Shown here piece after piece: positions 1 through 5,878 of a stretch of 9,054 nt of DNA (the stretch's first letter is position 1; the number at the start of each line of letters is the position of its first letter). This stretch comes from Methylocapsa sp. (GTDB lineage: Bacteria; Pseudomonadota; Alphaproteobacteria; Rhizobiales; Beijerinckiaceae). A model generated the notes under the pieces. It was not told where the DNA came from, searched no databases, and saw only the letters and a program-made list of their open reading frames with translations. Where the stretch lies: positions 185 through 9,238 of the forward strand of contig PLUZ01000041.1 of assembly GCA_003162995.1 (NCBI GenBank), given 5' to 3'. The position numbers and the translations under genes are program-made.

Positions 1-27
1 CGTGATCGAGTCCAAAAGTTTAGAGCG

Positions 28-73
28 GGACGCGGGCGGAAAAGCGATTTCCACTTTTCCTCACCCCGCGTCC
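28..73. repeat. Compound palindromic intergenic repeat
   Basis: Outer arms GGACGCGGG (28-36) and CCCGCGTCC (65-73) are perfectly complementary. Inside them GGAAAAG (38-44) pairs with CTTTTCC (54-60) around a 9-base loop. The preceding TTTAGAGC (20-26 region) together with this stem resembles a palindromic repeat I remember as common between genes in Rhizobiales genomes; that identification is from memory, while the pairing is seen directly. It lies about 135 bases beyond the sgaA stop codon. It could form an RNA hairpin in either direction, but it has no U-tract. Confidence 0.55.
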
Positions 74-122
74 GGGCTTCCTTCCTTCGGCCGCCGCGGC
101 GTGGCGGACAAGCCTGCCTAAA

Positions 123-172
123 CGGCATTGCCGCACAATCACGGGCAGCCTCTGCGGCGCCGCGATTGTGCG
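123..172 (-). terminator. Terminator-like hairpin downstream of sgaA
   Basis: CGCACAATC (132-140) and GATTGTGCG (164-172) pair exactly over 9 bp. Three further pairs follow after one mismatch, and a nested GCAG-cct-CTGC hairpin sits at 145-155. Immediately beyond on the minus strand is the near-palindrome CGGCAATGCCG (123-133), followed by only three T residues. The structure lies 37 bases after the sgaA stop, where a 3' end is expected. Without a clear U-tract it is at best a weak intrinsic terminator or a 3'-end stabilising hairpin. Confidence 0.4.
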
Positions 173-208
173 TGGAAGGTCCTGGAACGCAAGATGCGAT
201 GCAGGGCC

Positions 209-1447
209 TCAGTCGTTGAGGACGCCTTCCGGGTGCAACTGGGCGAAATGCTCCTGATCCGACGGCTTCTTTTCCTTCGCCATGATGGTCGAGCGGAAAT
301 GCTCCTGGGCGGCGGCAACGCCGCTGCCGAGCTTAATGTCGATGCCGACATCGCGCATCGCCATTTCAGCTCCGGCAATCGCGCCGAGAACCATGAGGTC
401 GTTGAGATCGCCGAGATGGCCGATCCGGAAAACCTTGCCCGCGACCTGGGATAGGCCAGCCCCGAGCGACAGATCATAACGGCGGAACGCCGCGTCGATG
501 ACATCGGCGCCGTTGAAGCCCGGCGGGACGACGATCGCGGTTACCGTGTCCGAATACCATTTCGGTTCCTTGGCGCAGGGATGCAGGCCCCAGGCTTTGA
601 CCGCGGCGCGCACGCCGCTCGCCAGAACGTTATGGCGCTCGAAAACGTGTTCAAGCTTTTCCTCGAACAAAATCTTGAGGGACTCACGCAGGCCATACAG
701 CATCGGCAATGCCGGGGTGTAAGGGAAATAGCCTGTCGCATTGGCTTTGATCATATCGCCGAAATCGAAATAGACCCGCTTCAGCTGAGCGCTCTTGTAG
801 GCCGAGAGCGCGCGAGGGCTCGCGCAAACGAAGCCAAGGCCAGCTGGCAGCATCAGACCTTTCTGCGAGCCTGCGACGGCGAGATCAACGCGCCATTCAT
901 CCATGCGGAAATCGATGCTTCCGATCGAGCTCACGCCATCGACATAGAGAAGCGCCGGGTGACCAGCGGCATCCATGGCCTTGCGCACTTCCCCGATATG
1001 GCTCGTCACGCCGGTTGCGGTCTCATTTTGAACCGCCAGCACCGCCTTGATCTGGTGGCTCTTATCGGCGCGCAGTACGGATTCGATTTTGTCGGGCTTG
1101 ACGCCAGTGCCCCATTCCTCTTCCAAAACCTGGACGTCGAGGCCGAGCCGCTGCGCCAAGTCGATCCACAAATGGCTGAACTGGCCGAACCGCGAGGCCA
1201 GCACTTTATCGCCAGGGGAAAGCGTGTTGCAGAGCGCAGCCTCCCAGCCTCCGGTGCCGGAGGACGGGAAAATAAACACCTGCCCATCGGTGCTCTTGAA
1301 GACTTTTTTCAAATCCTGAAACAGGGGCAGAGTGAGATCCGGGAATTTGGAAGACCGGTGGTCCTCCATCGCCACCATCATGGCGCGGGTGACGCGGTCA
1401 GGGACGTTCGTCGGCCCTGGAACGAATAGAAAGTGGCGACCCGCCAT
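209..1447 (-). CDS. sgaA: Serine-glyoxylate aminotransferase
   Basis: This 412-residue protein is a fold-type I PLP aminotransferase of the class V serine-glyoxylate/alanine-glyoxylate family. It converts serine plus glyoxylate to hydroxypyruvate plus glycine in the cytoplasm, the step that feeds glycerate formation in the serine cycle. Visible motifs are FVPGPTNVP (residues 8-16), the phosphate-binding SSGTGG (62-67), YVDGVSSIG (168-176) with the pyridine-N-contacting Asp170, and AGSQKGLMLPAG (192-203) with Lys196 as the Schiff-base lysine. Length matches the roughly 400-residue family norm, so the gene looks intact. The ATG start is supported by GGAGG at 1454-1458, six bases upstream. It lies 212 bases downstream of the glycerate kinase gene on the same strand and probably also has its own promoter. 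Sequence alone could not exclude a general alanine-glyoxylate or serine-pyruvate aminotransferase; the serine-cycle neighbours decide the call. Confidence 0.95.
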   Translation of the reverse strand: MAGRHFLFVPGPTNVPDRVTRAMMVAMEDHRSSKFPDLTLPLFQDLKKVFKSTDGQVFIFPSSGTGGWEAALCNTLSPGDKVLASRFGQFSHLWIDLAQRLGLDVQVLEEEWGTGVKPDKIESVLRADKSHQIKAVLAVQNETATGVTSHIGEVRKAMDAAGHPALLYVDGVSSIGSIDFRMDEWRVDLAVAGSQKGLMLPAGLGFVCASPRALSAYKSAQLKRVYFDFGDMIKANATGYFPYTPALPMLYGLRESLKILFEEKLEHVFERHNVLASGVRAAVKAWGLHPCAKEPKWYSDTVTAIVVPPGFNGADVIDAAFRRYDLSLGAGLSQVAGKVFRIGHLGDLNDLMVLGAIAGAEMAMRDVGIDIKLGSGVAAAQEHFRSTIMAKEKKPSDQEHFAQLHPEGVLND

Positions 1448-1659
1448 AATGATCCTCCGTGTGTTGCTGGGTTACACTCTTAACAAAACCATTGGCTCAA
1501 GCGCAACCGTCGTAGCCGCGCCCAAGATGTCCGTCTTCATAGACCATGATATTCAAAACTGGAAACGGGTTTCGCAGCGGGAATATGCGGCATAGCAGCA
1601 TCCCTTGCGGGTCCGCGCCAAGGTAATGAGATCCGGGATGGTCCATACAAGGATCTGCC
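1448..1659. other. Gap between glycerate kinase and sgaA
   Basis: No credible gene is seen here. The side near sgaA carries the ribosome binding site and a promoter candidate. Next to the glycerate kinase stop, AGATCC (1629-1634) and GGATCT (1651-1656) form a 6-bp stem with a 16-base loop and no U-tract, so it is too weak to call a terminator. Read-through from the kinase gene into sgaA is possible. Confidence 0.5.
1471..1500 (-). promoter_or_regulatory. sgaA: Probable sigma70-type promoter of sgaA
   Basis: Read on the minus strand, TTGAGC (1500-1495) is separated by 18 bases from TGTAAC (1476-1471), matching the sigma70 consensus at four of six positions in each box. Transcription would begin near 1464, leaving a very short leader in front of the GGAGG at 1458-1454. 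The same arrangement, TTGAAC-N18-TGTAAC, occurs upstream of the glycerate kinase gene, which raises confidence that both are real. No transcript data are available. Confidence 0.45.
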
Positions 1660-2925
1660 TTAGGGAAGGACCAAAATGGCGCGGAAATCGTTCACATTGG
1701 TGAGGGTTGGGCCGGTGACCACCAGATCTCCAATCGCGGAGAAGAAGCTGTACCCATCATTGTTGGAGAGCATAGCCTTGGCTGATACACCCGCCGAGGC
1801 GGCGCGGGCAAGACTGTCGGGGCCGAGGAGCGCGCCCGCATTGTCCTCCGTGCCGTCGATTCCGTCAGTATCGCCGGCGAACGCATAGATGCCGGGGTGG
1901 CCGTCCAAGGCGACGCCAAGCGCCAGCAGGAACTCGGCGTTGCGGCCGCCGCGGCCGGTTCCGCGCACGGTGACCGTGGTCTCGCCGCCCGAGATGAGGA
2001 CACAGGGCGGGGCGGAGGGCTGGCCGAAGGCATGCACTTGCCGCGCGATGGCCGCGTGCACCAAAGCCACGTCGCGCGCTTCGCCCTCGACGTCGTTGGC
2101 GAGAATGAGGGGAGTTATGCCGGCCTTGCGCGCGACGTCGGCGGCGGCCTCAAGCGACATTTGCGGTGTCGCGATCATCACATTGGCGACGCCCGCGAGG
2201 CGCGGATCGCCTGGCTTCAAGGTCTCGGCGCTGGGCGAGCCGAGATGCGCGCTGACATTGCTTGGCACGGCGATGGCGTATTTTCGAAGGATCGCCAGCG
2301 CGTCAGCCGAGGTTGTCGGGTCGGCAACGGTCGGTCCCGAGGCGATCACGCAAGGATCGTCGCCCGGCACGTCCGAAATCATAAGGCTCACCACTCTCGC
2401 GGGCGCGGCAGCGGCAGCGAGCCTGCCCCCCTTGATCGCCGACAAATGCCGGCGCACGCAGTTCATTTCCGAGATGGTTGCGCCGCTCTTCAACAGCGCT
2501 TTGTTGATGCCTTGCTTGTCAGCAAGCGTCACGCCATCGGCGGGAAGCGCGAGAAGCGCCGAGCCGCCGCCTGAAATGAGGCAAAGCACAAGGTCATCGG
2601 GCGTCAAACCCTTGACCATGGCGAGAATGCGTTTGGCCGCTTCCAGACCGGCGGCGTCGGGAACCGGATGGCTCGCTTCAACCACCTCGATCCGCTGGCA
2701 CGGCGCGCCGTGGCCATAGCGCGTGACCACCAAACCTTCGAGCGGACCCGGCCAATGATCTTCGACCGCCTTGGCCATCGCACCACCGGCTTTGCCGGCA
2801 CCGACGACGATGGTGCGGCCCTGCGGCTGGGGCGGAAGATGCGAGGCCAAGCACTTCGAAGGCAAGGCCGCGCCGACCGCTGCATCAAACATGCTGCGAA
2901 GCAGCGAACGCGGATCGATTGCCAT
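1660..2925 (-). CDS. gckA: Glycerate 2-kinase (MOFRL/GckA-TtuD family)
   Basis: This protein phosphorylates D-glycerate with ATP. The family found in serine-cycle methylotrophs yields 2-phosphoglycerate, which enters the PEP branch through enolase. From the ATG at 2925 it is 421 residues, the usual length. Visible motifs are VGAGKAGGAM (41-50), LISGGGSALL (117-126), NCVRRHLSAIKGGRLA (155-170), SDVPGDDP (184-191), SGGETTV (312-318), GRGGRNAEF (324-332), GDTDGIDG (351-358) and the C-terminal PTLTNVND (406-413) of the MOFRL domain. An in-frame GTG at 2937 would add four residues. I prefer the ATG because the only purine-rich site, GAGAAG (2942-2937), abuts the GTG but lies 11 bases from the ATG. 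Related family members act on tartronate or hydroxypyruvate pathways (TtuD); the neighbourhood supports the serine cycle. The gene is divergent from mtkA and upstream of sgaA. Confidence 0.93.
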   Translation of the reverse strand: MAIDPRSLLRSMFDAAVGAALPSKCLASHLPPQPQGRTIVVGAGKAGGAMAKAVEDHWPGPLEGLVVTRYGHGAPCQRIEVVEASHPVPDAAGLEAAKRILAMVKGLTPDDLVLCLISGGGSALLALPADGVTLADKQGINKALLKSGATISEMNCVRRHLSAIKGGRLAAAAAPARVVSLMISDVPGDDPCVIASGPTVADPTTSADALAILRKYAIAVPSNVSAHLGSPSAETLKPGDPRLAGVANVMIATPQMSLEAAADVARKAGITPLILANDVEGEARDVALVHAAIARQVHAFGQPSAPPCVLISGGETTVTVRGTGRGGRNAEFLLALGVALDGHPGIYAFAGDTDGIDGTEDNAGALLGPDSLARAASAGVSAKAMLSNNDGYSFFSAIGDLVVTGPTLTNVNDFRAILVLP

Positions 2926-2953
2926 TACGATTTGCACTTCTCGTTAAAATAGG

Positions 2954-2977
2954 TACCGGGATGCCAACAGCCCGGTA
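2954..2977 (-). promoter_or_regulatory. Perfect inverted repeat in the gckA leader
   Basis: TACCGGG (2954-2960) and CCCGGTA (2971-2977) are exactly complementary over 7 bp with a 10-base loop. In the gckA mRNA the hairpin would end about 28 bases before the ATG and be followed after four bases by TTTT (2949-2946). It could be an attenuator-like stem, an operator, or a leader-stabilising hairpin; the sequence does not decide between these. Confidence 0.4.
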
Positions 2978-3009
2978 AGCGCATTGGGACACGCTTTTCC
3001 GATGATGCC

Positions 3010-3039
3010 GTTACATACCCGCAAATAGCGTGCGTTCAA
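3010..3039 (-). promoter_or_regulatory. gckA: Probable sigma70-type promoter of gckA
   Basis: On the minus strand TTGAAC (3039-3034) is followed after 18 bases by TGTAAC (3015-3010). An alternative -10 element, TATGTA, overlaps it at 16-base spacing. The predicted start near 3003 gives a leader of about 75-80 bases containing the 2954-2977 hairpin. The box sequences and spacing match the sgaA promoter candidate almost exactly. Confidence 0.45.
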
Positions 3040-3270
3040 CCATTTTCTCGCCAATCATCTGTTGCGCCGCAACTAGCGGCATGAATATGGGAGGACGAGA
3101 CTGCCATATACGCACCCGATCGCTGCCCTTTCCATTGCGATTCTTCCTATGTGACTTTAATTGACGCGGACACTTCGCTTGTCGCCAAGGTTCCTTGCGC
3201 GCATGGGCATAGTTGCTGCCGCGATCTTGCGCAATTCGTGAGGGGGTACCAACAGGAGGGTTGCTAAGGT

Positions 3271-3306
3271 CCAAATTTGGCAATAAGCCTTCCGCTGCAT
3301 TATCTG
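3271..3306 (+). promoter_or_regulatory. mtkA: Candidate mtkA promoter with overlapping palindrome
   Basis: TTGGCA (3277-3282) matches the -35 consensus at five of six positions. It is followed after 18 bases by TATCTG (3301-3306), a poor -10 element. The -35 overlaps the perfect 10-bp palindrome CCAAATTTGG (3271-3280), a plausible regulator site. Transcription from near 3313 would give a leader of about 110 bases. The weak -10 suggests activator dependence, or that this is not the true promoter. Confidence 0.3.
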
Positions 3307-3313
3307 ATTGCGT

Positions 3314-3375
3314 GCCCGCCGGGCAAGCAGGTTGCGCGGACGACCGGTAAGACAACCCCATTGGGCAAGCCCGGC
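3314..3375 (+). promoter_or_regulatory. Structured mtkA leader with alternative stems
   Basis: GCCGGGC (3318-3324) pairs exactly with GCCCGGC (3369-3375), enclosing GGTTG/CAACC (3330-3334/3353-3357) and CGG/CCG (3337-3339/3344-3346). The same bases can instead form two local hairpins, GCCC-gcc-GGGC (3314-3324) and GGGC-aa-GCCC (3363-3372). Both local hairpins are incompatible with the long-range stem. It lies 48 bases before the mtkA start codon. I do not recognise it as a known riboswitch. Confidence 0.35.
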
Positions 3376-3411
3376 ATGGTTCGAGTGGCGCGAGGGTTGT
3401 AACGAAGTTGT

Positions 3412-3418
3412 AAGGAGG
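3412..3418 (+). promoter_or_regulatory. Strong ribosome binding site fixing the mtkA TTG start
   Basis: AAGGAGG lies five bases before the TTG at 3424. No ATG or GTG in the same frame fits the conserved DIHEYQAKE amino terminus, so this site decides the unusual start. It overlaps the second copy of the direct repeat GTTGTAA (3396-3402 and 3407-3413). Confidence 0.8.
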
Positions 3419-3423
3419 GGTGT

Positions 3424-4614
3424 TTGGACATTCACGAGTATCAGGCCAAGGAGATCTTGGCGAATTTTGGTGTGGCAACACCGCATGGGGCGGTTGCCTA
3501 TAGTCCCGAGCAGGCGGTCTATTGCGCGACCGAACTTGGCGGCTGGCATTGGGCCGTGAAAGCCCAAATCCATTCCGGCGGCCGCGGCAAGGCGGGAGGC
3601 GTCAAGCTCTGCAAGACCTATAATGAAGTGCGCGCCGCGGCGGCGGAGCTTCTTGGCAAAACCCTCGTCACCAATCAGACCGGCCCAGAGGGCAAAGTCG
3701 TGCAGCGAGTCTATATCGAGGTCGCCGAACCTTTCGAGCGGGAGATTTACCTTGGCTTCGTTCTCGACCGGAAGGTCGAGCGGGTGCGGATCATCGCATC
3801 GCGCTTCGGTGGCATGGAAATCGAGGAGATCGCCAAAGAGCATCCCGAAGAAATCCTGCAAGTTGTGGTCGAGCCGGCGGTTGGACTCCAGCCTTTTGAG
3901 GCGCGGGAGCTCGCCTTCGGTCTTGGCCTCACTTTGAAGCAGGTCAGCCGCGCTGTCACAAGCATCCTCGGCTGCTACCGTGCGTTCCGCGATCTCGATG
4001 CCACCATGGTCGAGATCAATCCGCTCGTCGTGACCAAGGATGACCGGGTCCTCGCTCTCGATGCCAAGATGTCGTTCGACGACAATGCGCTGTTCCGGCG
4101 GCATACCGTTGCCGACATGCGCGACCACTCCCAAGAGGATCCACGCGAGGTCCAGGCCGCCGAGCATAACCTGAACTATGTCGGACTCGACGGCAATATC
4201 GGCTGTATCGTCAATGGCGCCGGTCTCGCTATGGCAACGATGGACACGATCAAATATGCGGGTGGCAGCCCCGCGAACTTCCTTGATGTTGGCGGCGGCG
4301 CCTCGCCTGAAAGGGTTGCCGCGGCATTTCGCTTGGTGTTGTCCGACCGCAACGTTAGGGCTATTCTCGTTAATGTGTTCGCCGGCATTAATCGGTGTGA
4401 TTGGGTGGCCGAAGGCGTCGTCAAGGCGTGCCGCGAATTGAACGTCGATGTCCCCTTGGTGGTGCGCCTTTCAGGGACAAATGTCGAGGCTGGGCGCGAA
4501 ATCATCGCAAAAAGCGGTCTGCCGATCATCTCCGCCGATACTTTGGCCGATGCCGCCAAAGCGGCGGTCGAGGCCGCCCGCAGCGCCCCGCAAAGAGATG
4601 CCCGCACGGCCTGA
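3424..4614 (+). CDS. mtkA: Malate thiokinase (malate-CoA ligase), beta subunit
   Basis: This 396-residue protein is homologous to succinyl-CoA synthetase beta (SucC). With MtkB it makes malyl-CoA from malate, CoA and ATP in the cytoplasm. The amino-terminal ATP-grasp domain shows DIHEYQAKE (2-10), [14 protein letters not shown] (46-59) and the metal/nucleotide-site segment MVEINPL (195-201). The C-terminal ligase domain shows [11 protein letters not shown] (264-274), [14 protein letters not shown] (280-293), [11 protein letters not shown] (317-327) and RLSGTNV (348-354). Translation starts at TTG, fixed by AAGGAGG five bases upstream and by the conserved amino terminus; related proteins begin with [10 protein letters not shown]. 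Length is normal for SucC/MtkA. Sequence alone could fit succinyl-CoA synthetase, but ppc and malyl-CoA lyase on the same strand make malate thiokinase far more likely. It is separated from mtkB by 136 bases. Confidence 0.93.
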   Translation: MDIHEYQAKEILANFGVATPHGAVAYSPEQAVYCATELGGWHWAVKAQIHSGGRGKAGGVKLCKTYNEVRAAAAELLGKTLVTNQTGPEGKVVQRVYIEVAEPFEREIYLGFVLDRKVERVRIIASRFGGMEIEEIAKEHPEEILQVVVEPAVGLQPFEARELAFGLGLTLKQVSRAVTSILGCYRAFRDLDATMVEINPLVVTKDDRVLALDAKMSFDDNALFRRHTVADMRDHSQEDPREVQAAEHNLNYVGLDGNIGCIVNGAGLAMATMDTIKYAGGSPANFLDVGGGASPERVAAAFRLVLSDRNVRAILVNVFAGINRCDWVAEGVVKACRELNVDVPLVVRLSGTNVEAGREIIAKSGLPIISADTLADAAKAAVEAARSAPQRDARTA

Positions 4615-4655
4615 CCTCGCGACAGGCCGCGCGTTTTCCTCGCAGTTTCAATCCT

Positions 4656-4682
4656 AAAAGCACTGTTAAAAGCGTGCTTTTT
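4656..4682 (+). terminator. Terminator- or attenuator-like hairpin between mtkA and mtkB
   Basis: AAAAGCAC (4656-4663) and GTGCTTTT (4674-4681) form an exact 8-bp stem around a 10-base loop. The right arm runs into TTTTT (4678-4682). This has the shape of an intrinsic terminator, but only three of eight pairs are G-C, so termination would be partial. It lies 41 bases after the mtkA stop and 68 before the mtkB start. Confidence 0.4.
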
Positions 4683-4750
4683 CCGCATTTACCGGTGGCG
4701 AAAAGGTCCCTCGCCTTCGCTGCAAGTTGTTCCAGGGGAAGTCTTAAGCC

Positions 4751-5635
4751 ATGAGCATTCTGATTGACGAAACAAGCCGGGTCCTGATTCAAGGCTTCAC
4801 GGGCGACAAGGGTACGTTCCATGCCAAGGAGATGATTGCGTATGGCACCAAGGTCGTCGGGGGGGTCACTCCCGGCAAAGGCGGCGCCACCCATCTTGGC
4901 TTGCCGGTGTTCAACACCGTGAAGGAGGCCATTAAGCAGACCGGCGCGACCCATAGCATCACTTTTGTTGCGCCGGCTTTCTGCGCCGACGCGATCATGG
5001 AGGCGGCCGACGCGGGTATTAAGCTCGTCTGCTCGATCACCGACGGCATTCCGGCGCAAGACATGATGCGAGTGAAGCGCTATCTCTTGCGCTATCAGCG
5101 CGACCACAGGACATTGCTGGTCGGACCGAATTGCGCCGGCATCATCAGCCCCGGTAAGGCAATGCTTGGGATCATGCCGGGCCATATCTATAAGCGTGGC
5201 GCGGTCGGTATTGTTTCGCGTTCGGGCACCCTAGGATATGAAGCAGCCGCGCAGATGAAGGATCTTGGGATCGGCATCACGACGAGTGTCGGTATCGGCG
5301 GCGATCCGATCAATGGCAGCTCCTTCCTCGACCATCTGGTACTTTTCGAGCGCGACCCTGAAACCAAGGCGGTCATGATGATCGGCGAAATCGGCGGACC
5401 CCAGGAAGCCGAGGCGGCGGCGTGGATCAAGAGCCACATGACCAAACCGGTGGTCGGCTATGTCGCGGGTCTGACCGCGCCGAAGGGCCGCCGCATGGGC
5501 CATGCCGGCGCGATCATTTCAGCAAGTGGCGACAGCGCCGCCGAAAAGTCGGAAATCATGAAATCCTACGGCCTCACGGTGGCGCCTAGCCCGAGCGAAC
5601 TTGGGTCAACCATTGCCAAGGTTTTGGCTCATTAG
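4751..5635 (+). CDS. mtkB: Malate thiokinase (malate-CoA ligase), alpha subunit
   Basis: This 294-residue partner of MtkA is homologous to SucD and has normal length. It carries the CoA-binding fold and the phosphohistidine that shuttles phosphate between ATP, malate and CoA. Visible motifs are GFTGDKGTFHAK (15-26), GGVTPGKGG (37-45), GPNCAGI (125-131), SRSGTLGYE (156-164), GIGGDPINGS (181-190), GEIGG (212-216) and GRRMGHAGAI (246-255), with His251 as the expected phosphorylated histidine. The ATG is preceded by AGGGGAAG (4734-4741), a moderate ribosome binding site nine bases away. The gene follows mtkA at 136 bases and precedes ppc by 243 bases. Succinyl-CoA synthetase alpha is the alternative by sequence; the adjacent ppc and mcl favour malate thiokinase. 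Confidence 0.93.
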   Translation: MSILIDETSRVLIQGFTGDKGTFHAKEMIAYGTKVVGGVTPGKGGATHLGLPVFNTVKEAIKQTGATHSITFVAPAFCADAIMEAADAGIKLVCSITDGIPAQDMMRVKRYLLRYQRDHRTLLVGPNCAGIISPGKAMLGIMPGHIYKRGAVGIVSRSGTLGYEAAAQMKDLGIGITTSVGIGGDPINGSSFLDHLVLFERDPETKAVMMIGEIGGPQEAEAAAWIKSHMTKPVVGYVAGLTAPKGRRMGHAGAIISASGDSAAEKSEIMKSYGLTVAPSPSELGSTIAKVLAH

Positions 5636-5745
5636 TGCGCTTATTCTTCACGTGGAAATGCGTGACCGAAAAGGAATTGCTCAAATTCAAGGAGTTGGAG
5701 CATGCCCTCGAAAAAGGCGAGCAACTCTTTCGGATCATGCTCTAA
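5635..5745 (+). CDS. Possible microprotein in the mtkB-ppc gap
   Basis: An open frame begins with GTG at 5635, sharing the last base of the mtkB stop codon, and ends at TAA 5743-5745, giving 36 residues. A second in-frame GTG at 5662 would give 27 residues. The product, from VTEKELLKFKELEHA to KGEQLFRIML, reads as one charged amphipathic helix with leucines on one face, and most codons end in G or C. There is no strong ribosome binding site at either GTG (GGAAA at 5654-5658 is close to the second), so translation would depend on coupling to mtkB. Its 3' end coincides with an inverted repeat (5698-5704/5736-5742). The protein-like appearance might therefore be a by-product of a repeat. I recognise no family. 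Confidence 0.3.
   Translation: MRLFFTWKCVTEKELLKFKELEHALEKGEQLFRIML
5698..5742. repeat. Palindromic intergenic element with GAGCATG/CATGCTC arms
   Basis: GAGCATG (5698-5704) and CATGCTC (5736-5742) are exact complements. CTCG (5707-5710) and CGAG (5718-5721) pair inside. The right end, TTCGGATCATGCTCTAA, matches in reverse complement a TTAGAGCATGATCCGAA intergenic motif that I remember as widespread in Rhizobiales. The family assignment is from memory; the pairing is direct. Confidence 0.45.
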
Positions 5746-5827
5746 AGCGACACCGCGCGGCGGCTCGCGCAACCGCGCAAATCGCTAGTCTCCGAAGGCA
5801 AATGCTCATTTTCCGTTGCCGCGTCGT

Positions 5828-5852
5828 CAGGTTCCGTAAAACCAGAAACCTG
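5828..5852 (+). other. Small hairpin before ppc
   Basis: CAGGTT (5828-5833) pairs with AACCTG (5847-5852) over a 13-base loop. GGTT (5830-5833) could alternatively pair with AACC (5840-5843). It ends 15 bases before the ppc ribosome binding site (GGGGA, 5868-5872). The rest of 5746-5878 shows nothing else I can support. A role in ppc translation is only possible, not shown. Confidence 0.2.
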
Positions 5853-5878
5853 GCGTCCGGTTGCCGCGGGGAAAGCTC

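Larger units (their letters stand above)
2926..3423. other. Divergent control region between gckA and mtkA
   Basis: This 498-base stretch separates the minus-strand gckA-sgaA arm from the plus-strand mtkA arm. I see no convincing gene; short open frames, such as one starting at 3081 (27 residues), lack ribosome binding sites or family resemblance. It contains the gckA promoter and hairpin, small competing hairpins around GTTGCGCCGCAAC (3061-3073), perfect palindromes TTGCGCAA (3227-3234) and CCAAATTTGG (3271-3280), an mtkA promoter candidate and a structured mtkA leader. Serine-cycle operons in Methylobacterium are controlled by the LysR-type regulator QscR, so an operator here is expected, but I cannot identify its site. 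Confidence 0.6.

Noticed and set aside
581..1429. Long plus-strand open frame (282 codons) opposite sgaA
   Set aside because: It lies wholly opposite a well-supported aminotransferase gene, resembles no family, and reflects GC-rich third positions of the real gene.
1889..2719. Plus-strand open frames opposite the glycerate kinase gene
   Set aside because: Low-complexity Ala/Arg/Ser-rich translations with no domain and no ribosome binding site; they are antisense by-products.
3261..3350. TTG-started 29-codon frame after GGAGG in the mtkA upstream region
   Set aside because: The GGAGG abuts the TTG with no usable spacing, and the product has no protein-like pattern.
3011..3481. Minus-strand open frame of 156 codons in the divergent region
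   Set aside because: It begins inside mtkA, crosses the structured leader and promoter candidates, and gives a Pro/Ser/Arg-rich sequence with no recognisable features.
3157..4167. Minus-strand open frame of 336 codons opposite mtkA and its leader
   Set aside because: Most of it is antisense to conserved mtkA sequence; no family resemblance and no start signal.
3424..5635. mtkA-mtkB as succinyl-CoA synthetase sucC-sucD
   Set aside because: The motifs fit both enzymes, but adjacency to ppc and malyl-CoA lyase, with sgaA and glycerate kinase alongside, points to malate thiokinase. No 2-oxoglutarate dehydrogenase genes are present.
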